A stretch of DNA of 64,000 nt from JAWPMV01 sp038527215. Lineage in GTDB: Bacteria > Bacteroidota > Bacteroidia > J057. Numbering within the stretch: the stretch's first letter is position 1; each line of letters starts with the position of its first letter. Positions 8,013-15,460 of this stretch are shown here, one piece after another. The notes beneath the pieces are model-generated. The model was not told where the DNA came from, searched no databases, and worked only from the letters and a program-made list of their open reading frames with translations. Location of the stretch: contig JBCBGC010000026.1 of NCBI GenBank assembly GCA_038527215.1, positions 1 through 64,000 on the forward strand, read 5' to 3'. The position numbers and the translations under genes were made by a program.

Positions 8013-9869
8013 TTAAAGATAACCGCGGGCCTGGAGTCGAAATAATTCTGCGTATAGGCCATTATGCGCCAGGAGCTCTTCATGAGAACCGATTTCTACC
8101 TTTTCCCCGTTTTTTAGTACCAAAATGCGGTCTGCCATACGGACCGTGGAAAATCGATGAGAAATCAACACGGCCATCTTGCCTCGGGTCAGATCTGAAA
8201 AGCGTTCAAAAACTTCAAACTCCGCCCGGGCATCCAGGGCTGCGGTCGGTTCATCGAGAATCACGAGTTGTGATTCCCGCATATAGGCGCGCGCCAGGGC
8301 GATTTTTTGCCACTGGCCTCCTGAAAGATCTACGCCTCCTTCAAATCGTCTCCCCAGCATCTGCTCATAGCCGCCTTCCAGTTTTTCGATGACCGAAGTG
8401 GCAAGGCTTTGATCAGCCGCATGTGAAATTCGGGGGCGGTCTTCCCGGGCTTCTATTTGTCCTACGGCGATATTATTAGAGGCGGTAAAAGAGAAGCGCA
8501 CAAAATCCTGGAAGATGACCCCAATCGCCTGTCGGAGGGCGTGAAGATCATAGCTTTTGATATCCTTGCCATCGAGCAAAATGCGCCCTTCGTCCGGATC
8601 ATACAATCGCGCCAGTAATTTGACCAGGGTCGTTTTGCCTGCGCCATTCTCCCCTACCAGGGCGAGTTTCTCTCCGGCACGGAGGTGAAAGCTCAGGTTT
8701 TTGATGGCATAAATGTCCGAGCCGGGATATTTGAAACTCACCTGTTCAAAGGTAAAACCCTCCTGAATCGGTTGAGGAAAAGGCAGCGGAGCTTCAGGAG
8801 AATTAATCCGAGGTTTGAGTTCCAGAAAATCAAAGAGATCCTGTAGGTATAAAGCGGTTTGAGCAATGGCGGAGAACCTGGACAAAATACCCTGAAGCAA
8901 TCCTCTGAGCCGACCAAAGGAACCAGAAAGAAAGGTAAGGTCCCCCAGGCTAATCTGCCCGGAGATGGTCTGGAGAATGATCACTACATAAGCGGCATAA
9001 TAGGCCACTTCTCCCAATCCATTGAAGAGGAATCCCCAGAAGGCTCGTTTGATGGCCAGCAAGCGGTTGGCCAGGTAGTAATCATGGGCCAGGATGCGGA
9101 AGCGGTTTTTGATGAACTGGGCGAGCCCAAAGATCTTGATTTCTTTGGCGGTGTTGTCGCTGGCCCCAATATAACGGAGGTAATCCAACTCCCGCCTTTC
9201 GGGCGTCCGGCTGTAACTGAGAGAATAGGATCGCTGGTTGAAGTGCAACTCGCTCAGGAAAGAAGGGATGACGGCCAGCACCAGCAAAATAATCAACCAG
9301 GGATTGAAGGCGATCAATCCAATGGCGAGAAAGGTAACCGTAATGATGTCTTGTCCCTGGGATAGGATCTGGGACATCAGCATGGTGCGGCTGACGGTTT
9401 GCCGACGGGCTCTTTCAAGTTTATCGTAAAATTTGGCGTCTTCAAATTGGGGTAAGTCCAGGCTGGCGGCCTTACCGATCAATTTTTCCGAAGTCTGGTT
9501 GCTGAATAAATCACCGATTAAGGCATCGAGCAGGCCGATTCCCCGGTTGAGAAGGGAGGACAACAGCGCCAGGCCGAGCTCAATGGCCACAAGGGTCCAG
9601 AGGTACTGGAAGTCGCCGCCTTCTATTTGCGAAAGGCGAAGCACCTCATCGATGATCAACTTACCGACATACAGGGTAGAAACTGGAATGCCGGCTTTGA
9701 GCAAGCGCAGGAAGATGTTCATACCCGCCATACGGGGATGGGTCTCCCAGATCATTTTCAAAAAAGGGGGAAGATGTTTGAGGGCCTTAAAGCTATCCCG
9801 GAGCGATAATTCGCCACCATATTTGGATTTGCGGGCCGAGGATGCAAACCATTTTTCCCAAAAACTCAT
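8013..9869 (-). CDS. ABC transporter, fused membrane and ATPase domains (MsbA-like)
   Basis: A protein of 618 aa with an exporter-type transmembrane domain (about residues 30-345, six predicted helices) fused to an ATPase domain. Walker A GENGAGKT is at 406-413, the Q-loop is in VIFQDF, the signature LSGGQ at 515-519, Walker B LVILDEP with the D-E pair at 539-540, and the switch histidine at 571. It would work as a homodimer exporting lipid, peptide or drug; the substrate cannot be told. The ATG at 9869 is preferred to an in-frame TTG two codons upstream. A strong hairpin separates it from the FKBP gene. Confidence 0.92.
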   Translation of the reverse strand: MSFWEKWFASSARKSKYGGELSLRDSFKALKHLPPFLKMIWETHPRMAGMNIFLRLLKAGIPVSTLYVGKLIIDEVLRLSQIEGGDFQYLWTLVAIELGLALLSSLLNRGIGLLDALIGDLFSNQTSEKLIGKAASLDLPQFEDAKFYDKLERARRQTVSRTMLMSQILSQGQDIITVTFLAIGLIAFNPWLIILLVLAVIPSFLSELHFNQRSYSLSYSRTPERRELDYLRYIGASDNTAKEIKIFGLAQFIKNRFRILAHDYYLANRLLAIKRAFWGFLFNGLGEVAYYAAYVVIILQTISGQISLGDLTFLSGSFGRLRGLLQGILSRFSAIAQTALYLQDLFDFLELKPRINSPEAPLPFPQPIQEGFTFEQVSFKYPGSDIYAIKNLSFHLRAGEKLALVGENGAGKTTLVKLLARLYDPDEGRILLDGKDIKSYDLHALRQAIGVIFQDFVRFSFTASNNIAVGQIEAREDRPRISHAADQSLATSVIEKLEGGYEQMLGRRFEGGVDLSGGQWQKIALARAYMRESQLVILDEPTAALDARAEFEVFERFSDLTRGKMAVLISHRFSTVRMADRILVLKNGEKVEIGSHEELLAHNGLYAELFRLQARGYL

Positions 9870-9917
9870 AGGCAAGATCAGATTAGGGGTGAAAAAATGA
9901 AGGTATTATAATACAAC

Positions 9918-9952
9918 ACCGGGAAGCCCTGTACGTGACAGGGCTTCCCGGT
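9918..9952 (-). terminator. Terminator-like hairpin after the FKBP gene
   Basis: A 15-bp perfect stem (9918-9932 and 9938-9952) with a 5-base loop lies 17 bases after the FKBP stop codon. On the minus strand the T-run after it is weak (GTTGTATTATAA), so termination may be partial. Confidence 0.6.
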
Positions 9953-9969
9953 GAGGAGGAACGAAAAGA

Positions 9970-10668
9970 TTACTTTATCTCGAACAATTCTACGTCGAAA
10001 ACGAGGGTCTCATTGGGACCGATCTTAGGGGGAGAACCCCGCTCACCATAGCCCAGGTTGTAAGGAATCCAAAAGCGAAACTTATCGCCTACAGACATGA
10101 GCTGAAGTCCTTCGGTCCAGCCACGAATCACGCCATTGAGCTGGAATTCGATAGGTCCACCTGCCCGCTCAGAACCGTCGAAAACCGTCCCGTCCAGGAG
10201 GCGGCCTTCATATCCGGCTTTTACCGTACTGGTGGCTGTAGGCTTGGCTCCACCTGATCCTTGTTTGAGGACCTGGTATTGTAACCCGCTGGGGGTGGCT
10301 ACGACCCCTTCTTTGGTTTTATTCTCCGCCAGAAAGGCTTCGCCTTTGGCTTTATTTTCACTGGCGGCTTTCATGGCTTTTTCGCGCATCGCCACCTGCA
10401 GTTCTTGTTGGAAGGCGACCAGAATCTGTTGCATTTGCTGATCGTCCAGCTTGGTTGCTCCCCCTTTGGTTTTATCTACCAGGCCCTGATAGAGGGCTTC
10501 CATATTAAATTCAAAGGGCGTATTGCTCAGGTTTCTGCCCAGGTCCATGCCCAGGGCATAGGAAAGGCTGTCCGTTTTATCTTTAAATACGGGAGGAGTC
10601 TGGGCCAGTAGGCTTAAGCTGCTACCTATCAGTGCCACCATTAAGACTCCAATTTTTCGCTTCATCAT
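9970..10668 (-). CDS. FKBP-type peptidyl-prolyl isomerase, exported
   Basis: A protein of 232 aa with signal peptide (MMKRKIGVLMVALIGSSLSLLAQ), an FKBP N-terminal helical dimerisation region (about 30-120, DSLSYALGMDLGRNL.....QQMQQILVAFQQEL) and a C-terminal FKBP domain (about 130-232) with the conserved patterns V.AGYEGRLLDGTVFDGS, V.GWTEGLQLMSVGDKFRFWIP, LGYGERGSPPKIGPNETLVFDVEL. This is the Mip/FkpA layout: a periplasmic or envelope folding helper that isomerises Xaa-Pro bonds. The ATG at 10668 is used; the nominal start two codons earlier is a TTG. Confidence 0.93.
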   Translation of the reverse strand: MMKRKIGVLMVALIGSSLSLLAQTPPVFKDKTDSLSYALGMDLGRNLSNTPFEFNMEALYQGLVDKTKGGATKLDDQQMQQILVAFQQELQVAMREKAMKAASENKAKGEAFLAENKTKEGVVATPSGLQYQVLKQGSGGAKPTATSTVKAGYEGRLLDGTVFDGSERAGGPIEFQLNGVIRGWTEGLQLMSVGDKFRFWIPYNLGYGERGSPPKIGPNETLVFDVELFEIK

Positions 10669-10843
10669 ATACAATCAAGTTAAAAAAAGTCGGAAGAATG
10701 CTCCCTTTTGTCATTGCTACCTATGTAACGACACAAAGGGCCGACAAGTTATCCATTAATTAGGGGAATGTCGAATCTGCCTTGGGGAATCTCAGACAGG
10801 GGTTCTTTGAGAAGTCCACTGTGGATCCAACTACCAGGAGATA

Positions 10844-11007
10844 TGTCACCCCGGAAAGGCATTTGACCGGTAGGGAAAATGACTTATCCGGGGTCTCTCG
10901 CTATCTACACCTTCCTACCTGTAAGCTCACCCAGCAGGGGACGGTACTGGTGCGAGAGACCCCGGATAGCTCACCTCCTTACAGTCGGAGGAGCTTCCGG
11001 GGTGACA
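10844..11007. repeat. Palindromic unit 1 (type A)
   Basis: The outer 13-bp arms are 10844-10856 and 10995-11007. Inside, AAGGCATTT (10856-10864) pairs with AAATGACTT (10877-10885) with one mismatch. A perfect 17-bp inverted repeat, 10885-10901 with 10952-10968, encloses a 50-base loop. GCTC(AC)CTCC at 10969-10978 pairs with GGAGGAGC at 10987-10994. The arms abut, as in a four-way junction. Confidence 0.85.
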
Positions 11008-11070
11008 AGATTGTGTAAGGAGAAATGATCCCATCAAACCGCTTCATGAAACCCTACCTACCTACAAATA

Positions 11071-11227
11071 TGTCACCCCGGAAAGGCATTTGACCGGTAG
11101 GGAAAATGCCTTATCCGGGGTCTCCATGATTATAAAAGGATCGCAGTGACCTCCAAAGATATCGCTGACGAAGTCCTTGACCCGGACAGCTCACCTCCTT
11201 GCATCCGGAGGAGCTTCCGGGGTGACA
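11071..11227. repeat. Palindromic unit 2 (type B)
   Basis: The outer arms are 11071-11083 and 11215-11227 and are identical to unit 1. The first inner hairpin is perfect here (AAGGCATTT / AAATGCCTT). The central segment (CTCCATGATTATAAAAGGATCGC...) differs completely from unit 1, and its stem is weaker (TCCGGGGTC against GACCCGGA). Confidence 0.85.
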
Positions 11228-11290
11228 AGCATATGGAAAGAGAAATGATTCCATCAAACCGGTTCATGAAACCCCAACTACCTACCAATA

Positions 11291-11466
11291 TGTCACCCCG
11301 GAAAGGCATTTGACCGATAGGGGAAATGACTTATCCGGGGTCTCTCGCAACATACACCTCTCCTCATGCCCATTTTTTACCTAGATCAATTAGCAGAGAC
11401 CGGCACGAAAGCGAGAGACCCCGGACAGCTCACCTCCTTTCAGTCGGAGGAGCTTCCGGGGTGACA
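11291..11466. repeat. Palindromic unit 3 (type A')
   Basis: The outer arms are 11291-11303 and 11454-11466. The central stem again uses CCGGGGTCTCTCGC and GCGAGAGACCCCGG as in unit 1. The loop between them is longer and unrelated in sequence to unit 1, although the paired arms are conserved. Confidence 0.85.
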
Positions 11467-11529
11467 AGGTTATGTAAGGAGAAATGATTCCATCAAACCG
11501 CTTCATGAAACCCCAACTACCTACAAATA

Positions 11530-11686
11530 TGTCACCCCGGAAAGGCATTTGACCGGCAGGGAAAATGCCTTATCCGGGGTCTCCATGATTACAAAAGGAT
11601 CGCAGAGACCTCCAAAGATATCGCTGACGGAGTCCTTGACCCGGACCGCTCACCTCCTTTCAGCCGGAGAAGTTTCCGGGGTAGCG
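11530..11686. repeat. Palindromic unit 4 (type B, decayed right end)
   Basis: The left arm is 11530-11542. The centre is nearly identical to unit 2. The right arm reads TTCCGGGGTAGCG instead of TTCCGGGGTGACA, so its last bases no longer pair, and the 63-bp spacer does not follow. This marks the end of the array. Confidence 0.8.
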
Positions 11687-11756
11687 GGACTAGAGATCAC
11701 CTTCAGGAAGAAACATGGCCCTTTCCTATCCCACTCAAAAAATGCTTAAAAGAAAA

Positions 11757-11785
11757 TGAGCCATCCCAGAATTCGGGATGACTCA
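11757..11785 (-). terminator. Terminator of the TonB/PKD gene
   Basis: On the minus strand TGAGTCATCCC...GGGATGGCTCA forms an 11-bp stem with one mismatch, followed by TTTTCTTTTAAG, 28 bases after the stop codon at 11813. Confidence 0.75.
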
Positions 11786-11812
11786 TGTCTATTCTATTAC
11801 CATCGCTCCTTT

Positions 11813-13087
11813 CTAGTCATTCAGGAGCTTAAAGGTGATGGGAATCGTTTTGTATACGGAAACTACCTGTCCGCTCTGCTCTCCAGGGATCCAGCGAGGC
11901 ATCTTTTTTACCAGGCGAATCGCTTCTTCATCACACCCATAGCCGATACCTTTCAGAACAGCAATGTCAGAAAGACTTCCGTCTTTGTTCACCACGAAGC
12001 GAACAAATACTTTTCCTTCAATCCCATTGCTGCGGGCTTTAGTGGGATAGCGATTATTTTTCCAGAAGAAATTCCCCATGGCCTTCATCCCTCCGGGAAA
12101 CTCGGGCATTACGTCAGCTGCTACCAGTGGTTTGTCGATAACCGGGGTAGTAGGAGCAGGCGTAGTAACGACGGGAGCTGCTTCAATTTCGGGAGAAGGT
12201 AGCAAAGGTGCGTCATTGGCTCCAGGAATTTCCTCGGTGGCTCCTTCGTCTCCTGAGCGGCTATCATTCAGGTCAATCTCCGCTCTTTCAGAGGTGGTAG
12301 AGCCCAGGTCGTCCAGACTGGCCAGTACTTCTTCATCTTCTCCTGTCGCGGTTTCCGGTGCAGGCTCAACTTCTTCGGTATTTTCGGCGATAGGATCGCC
12401 GGAAGCTTGCGGTTCGGGGGTTGCGGTTTCGGTAGGGGCCTCAGTTTCTTGTTCAGCCCGGCTGATCCGAATGCGCTTGGTGTACACGCTGTTTCCTTCG
12501 GTTTCGCTGGTGGCCAGCAGTCTGAGCTGGAACCGACCAGAACGGCGATAGGTGTAATTTGATATCCGCCCAACTTCGCGACGGAACCCATTTCCGAAGT
12601 CCAGCATATACTTGATTTCGGGATCGTAATCTTCGATCACAAATCGCAGTTTTTCTCCGCTGGTACGGCTGCCAGATACATCTACAGAGAAGACTCTGAG
12701 GGTGTTTTCCACCGGGGGTTCTTCAACTGCTCCATCATCGCTGGTGAAGGTGCTTTCAGTCATCCCGGCTTCTGCGAGAAAGGCTTTCAGGTTGAGATAA
12801 TCGGCAAAGGAAGTAATGGTGTCTTTGCCTAAGGGGTGCACGAACAAAGCCTGAAAATCCTCATCCTGAAAAAGGCTGCGGATTTCCCCTTCGGGAAGTT
12901 CGTTTACTCCATAGTAGGGTAAATCAGCGCTGAAATCGACATTTTTAACAATGGTGAATCCAGCAGCAAGGATGGCGAGGCCGACGACGGCCAGGAGGAT
13001 TTTTTTTCTTCTTTCCTGCCTTTCTCGATCGGCAATACGATCTAAATAGTCGTCTATTCGACTGTTGGGTTGATTTTGGTGCGGCAT
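11813..13087 (-). CDS. TonB-like energy transducer with a PKD-like periplasmic domain
   Basis: A protein of 424 aa. A charged cytosolic N-terminus (1-29) precedes one membrane helix (30-48). A small conserved module follows (VNELPEGEIRSLFQDEDF....PLGKDTITSFADYL), then a PKD-like beta-sandwich at about 128-210 (FVIEDYDPEIKYMLDFGNGFRREV..YTYRRSGRFQLRLLA), a Pro/Glu-rich linker (211-325) and a TonB C-terminal domain (330-424: MPEFPGGMKAM...YP.KARSNGIEGKVFVRFVV...GYGCDEEAIRLVKKMPRW.PG). TonB proteins couple the proton-motive force to outer-membrane receptors. A PKD-like domain between TM and TonB domain is unusual. It is last in a run of four related minus-strand genes and ends in a terminator. 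Confidence 0.85.
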   Translation of the reverse strand: MPHQNQPNSRIDDYLDRIADRERQERRKKILLAVVGLAILAAGFTIVKNVDFSADLPYYGVNELPEGEIRSLFQDEDFQALFVHPLGKDTITSFADYLNLKAFLAEAGMTESTFTSDDGAVEEPPVENTLRVFSVDVSGSRTSGEKLRFVIEDYDPEIKYMLDFGNGFRREVGRISNYTYRRSGRFQLRLLATSETEGNSVYTKRIRISRAEQETEAPTETATPEPQASGDPIAENTEEVEPAPETATGEDEEVLASLDDLGSTTSERAEIDLNDSRSGDEGATEEIPGANDAPLLPSPEIEAAPVVTTPAPTTPVIDKPLVAADVMPEFPGGMKAMGNFFWKNNRYPTKARSNGIEGKVFVRFVVNKDGSLSDIAVLKGIGYGCDEEAIRLVKKMPRWIPGEQSGQVVSVYKTIPITFKLLND

Positions 13088-13228
13088 ATCCTATTTGAAT
13101 GTCTTGTTACAGGAAAAGTGCGATTCGAAGGATTTCAGAGGCAAAATACTAGCAGTGAGCAAGACACGAAGGCCTGCTCATAAGTTTATTCTGGTGCCGA
13201 TATAGTTCTGGGTTCAAAACTAAATTAG

Positions 13229-13259
13229 AAAAAAAAACAGGCCTTTATTAAAGGCCTGT
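13229..13259 (-). terminator. Strong terminator after the second TonB-like gene
   Basis: On the minus strand ACAGGCCTTT and AAAGGCCTGT form a perfect 10-bp stem around a 3-base loop, followed by at least eight T residues. It isolates the gene at 13336-14319 from the one at 11813-13087. Confidence 0.92.
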
Positions 13260-13335
13260 CCGAATGGATATTTTGTCTAACTGAATGGTTGATTCTTCGT
13301 CTGTTTGGTGCCCCTGCGTAAAAGACCAAACTCGC

Positions 13336-14319
13336 CTAAAAATAGATAGCGATGGTCTTATAAATGGGCACTTTTTTGCCTTTATGGCTGCCAGGAATCC
13401 AGCGAGGCATTTTTTTGACCAACCTAAGCGCTTCTTCATCACAACCATAGCCGATGCCGTGCAGCACCTTGGTATGGGTGATATTACCGTTGGGGTTGAC
13501 GACAAAGCGTACGTAAACGGTGCCTTTCGCCTGGGCCTGCTCAGCTTCCTGAGGCATGCTCATATGCGTATCGAGGAACAGCTGCATCGCACGCAAGCCT
13601 CCTGGATATTCAGGCATTTTTTCCGCATGATTGACCGGGACCAGATTGCGAGTAGCCCGGCGAAGAATATTTTCTTTGGGCTTATTCTCCTGGTTTTTGT
13701 CTTCAATCGCTAAAGGAGCACTGGTAGCTTCTGCGGCGGGGATGGTGGTCTTTTTTTCTTCTGTATTTTCTTCTCCGGAACGGAAGGTGTTAGCGGAGGG
13801 TGATTCTACCAAACCGTCTCCCAGGCTGGCCACCATTTTGGGTTCTGGCATAAAATATACCTGATCTTTTTTCCGGGGTTTTTGGTTCTTTACACGACTG
13901 GTTCTCGTGCGAACGCCTACCTCAGGCTGAGACAATGCTTCCGCCTGATCGGTTTCCCAACCGTCCTCTTGGTCAAGGACAGGTTCATTCCATATAGCAA
14001 GTGTTTCAGGTGCTTCCACTTCTAAGAGAGAGGTAAAAGCGCTCATGTTTTCAACCGTAACGATTCCCTCATGGGTGGTAACCTTTACGGTGCCACCTTT
14101 TTTGATGAATTGCTCCACCATGATGGGAGAGAGCTCTTGAAGCTGAAATACGGGCTGTTGACGATCGAGTCTTCCTCCCATAAATCCGATGCCCGTCATG
14201 CCGAGGGTCATGACGGCTGCAGAAATAAGCCCAAAACGGCGAAACTTTTTGGCTTTTTCTTCAGCTTCCAGCATCTCCACGTATGCTTTAATACGATCCT
14301 GAGAAAATGATTGCGCCAT
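13336..14319 (-). CDS. TonB-like energy transducer (single TM)
   Basis: A protein of 327 aa: cytosolic charged helix (1-27), one TM segment (about 29-47), the same short module as its neighbours (FQLQELSPIMVEQFIKKGG), a long Lys/Pro/Glu linker and a TonB C-terminal domain at about 235-327 (MPEYPGGLRAMQLFLDTH...AKGTVYVRFVV...GIGYGCDEEALRLVKKMPRWIPG). The last 60 residues are very close to those of the 424-aa neighbour, indicating duplication. It has no PKD-like domain. It would span the periplasm from the inner membrane. The linker carries a run of basic residues (KNQKPRKK), which may bind peptidoglycan or acidic surfaces; this is inference. Confidence 0.85.
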   Translation of the reverse strand: MAQSFSQDRIKAYVEMLEAEEKAKKFRRFGLISAAVMTLGMTGIGFMGGRLDRQQPVFQLQELSPIMVEQFIKKGGTVKVTTHEGIVTVENMSAFTSLLEVEAPETLAIWNEPVLDQEDGWETDQAEALSQPEVGVRTRTSRVKNQKPRKKDQVYFMPEPKMVASLGDGLVESPSANTFRSGEENTEEKKTTIPAAEATSAPLAIEDKNQENKPKENILRRATRNLVPVNHAEKMPEYPGGLRAMQLFLDTHMSMPQEAEQAQAKGTVYVRFVVNPNGNITHTKVLHGIGYGCDEEALRLVKKMPRWIPGSHKGKKVPIYKTIAIYF

Positions 14320-14569
14320 GTCTATTTAACTAGGGGTGTCTGATTGTTCTGTGGATTTACATTCTTACGACATTCTCGGCTTCTCTGAAAGTAAATCAAC
14401 AAAATTAATTGAACGATCAGTGGGCTTAAAGGGTGAAAGGTAAAAACATCTTCCTCAATGGTAAGAAGGAAAGAATAAAGGGAAATTCAATGTTAAGGTA
14501 ATGACCAAAATCTGGTAAAATAAGCCAGGGGGGAAGGGGGGATCATAGGCCCGGAAAAAGGGGCAAAAT

Positions 14570-15253
14570 CTAAGGTGAATCCTCTACGGCAACGGTTTCC
14601 TGAGCCTTAATTTCGTACTTTTTGGTGTAAACACTGGTCCCAACCCCCGATCGGTTGGCAATCAGTTGCATGACAAAATGCCCAGGCAAGGGATAGCGAT
14701 ATCGAATACTTTGTTCGATGTTTTCCCGCAGGATACCATTGCCTAAGTCCAGGGTGTAACTGACCCCCGGATCAAAATTCTGGATGGTAAAGGTAAGCCA
14801 GGAGCCTACGACCCTTTCTCCATCTACTGCTACCCGGTAGGCTGGGAGCCTGCCCAGCGCCGCTACCCGAATGGTGTCAGCCTGCCGATCGGATTGTAAA
14901 ATTTCCTGCCGGTCATCTGCTACTTGTTGATGGAGCTTTTGTAAGCGTTGATATTGCTGGAGGGAACGGACAGTGTCCCGACCGAAAGGGCCTTGCTCCA
15001 ACACAAACTCAACATTATCCACTTTAAAAAGCTGGGCGACCTTTTTTTCGTCAAGTTCTTCGATTTGATAAGCCCCCAGCTGGGCGGGTTCAGGGGCAGC
15101 ATCGGAGGGCCAAAGGGTAGCCAGGACAATGCCGGAAAATAACAAAATAGGCACCAGCATCAACAGTTTCTTACGACGCTGCCGTTTACTGCGATGTTCG
15201 ATTCGTTCCAAAAACGCATCAAATTGATCGGGGGTGCCAGGGGTCTTTGTCAT
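14570..15253 (-). CDS. Single-TM protein with PKD-like domain, paralogue of the TonB neighbour without a TonB domain
   Basis: A protein of 227 aa from the ATG at 15253; the ATG at 15259 is equally possible. An ATG at 15328 would add a poorly conserved leader. It has the neighbours' pattern: cytosolic helix QFDAFLERIEHRSKRQRRKK, a TM segment (LLMLVPILLFSGIVLATLW), the module YQIEELDEKKVAQLFKVDNVEFV...PFGRDTVRSLQQY, and a PKD-like domain (FTIQNFDPGVSYTLDLGNGILRE...YRYPLPGHFVMQLIANRSG.GTSVYTKKYEI). It lines up with residues 10-210 of the 424-aa protein but stops where that protein's linker and TonB domain begin. It may be a partner or competitor of the full-length protein. Confidence 0.75.
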   Translation of the reverse strand: MTKTPGTPDQFDAFLERIEHRSKRQRRKKLLMLVPILLFSGIVLATLWPSDAAPEPAQLGAYQIEELDEKKVAQLFKVDNVEFVLEQGPFGRDTVRSLQQYQRLQKLHQQVADDRQEILQSDRQADTIRVAALGRLPAYRVAVDGERVVGSWLTFTIQNFDPGVSYTLDLGNGILRENIEQSIRYRYPLPGHFVMQLIANRSGVGTSVYTKKYEIKAQETVAVEDSP

Positions 15254-15365
15254 ATGCATCTTCCGGGTCCGCAGGGATTTTGCTGCAACCTCCGAGCCAA
15301 ATTTTACAAGAGAGGCACAAAATCCCAATTGTACACAGTAGAGAAATTACAGAATGTATATCAAA

Positions 15366-15450
15366 TATAAAAAAACCTGCCAGAAAGGACTTGATCAAGC
15401 CTCCTGACAGGACCTTGCTGCAAAGAACGCCAAGTTCCCGTAGGAACTTG
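15366..15450 (-). terminator. Two hairpins and T-run after the 180-aa membrane protein gene
   Basis: On the minus strand CAAGTTCC-TACG-GGAACTTG (15431-15450) is a perfect 8-bp hairpin. It is followed by a longer imperfect stem, CCTGTCAGG...CCTTTCTGGCAGG (15375-15411), with nested CTTGATCAAG and then seven T residues. The second is a likely terminator for the gene ending at 15461. Confidence 0.7.
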
Positions 15451-15460
15451 AGATTGGGGT

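Larger units (their letters stand above)
10844..11686. repeat. Array of four large palindromic repeat units (A-B-A'-B)
   Basis: The 1.1 kb between the FKBP gene and the TonB gene has no supported gene but carries four related units at 10844-11007, 11071-11227, 11291-11466 and 11530-11686. Spacers between them are each exactly 63 bp and nearly identical (around GGAGAAATGAT..CATCAAACC and TTCATGAAACC). Each unit is bounded by the inverted repeat TGTCACCCCGGAA / TTCCGGGGTGACA and contains three further inverted repeats, so each strand can fold into a closed multi-branched, clover-like structure. The central part alternates between two sequence types. Period is 220-239 bp. No transposase or tRNA lies nearby, and no protein frame runs through consistently. 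Confidence 0.9.

Noticed and set aside
10782..11018. Open frame of 78 codons across unit 1 of the palindromic array
   Set aside because: It follows the palindrome rather than coding constraints, and no equivalent frame is kept in the other units.
10844..11686. CRISPR array or integron attC array
   Set aside because: Repeats are 157-176 bp with internal palindromes, spacers are conserved rather than unique, and no cas or integron integrase gene is present.
11549..11749. Open frame of 66 codons across unit 4
   Set aside because: Same reason: the frame is not conserved between copies and the translation is low-complexity.
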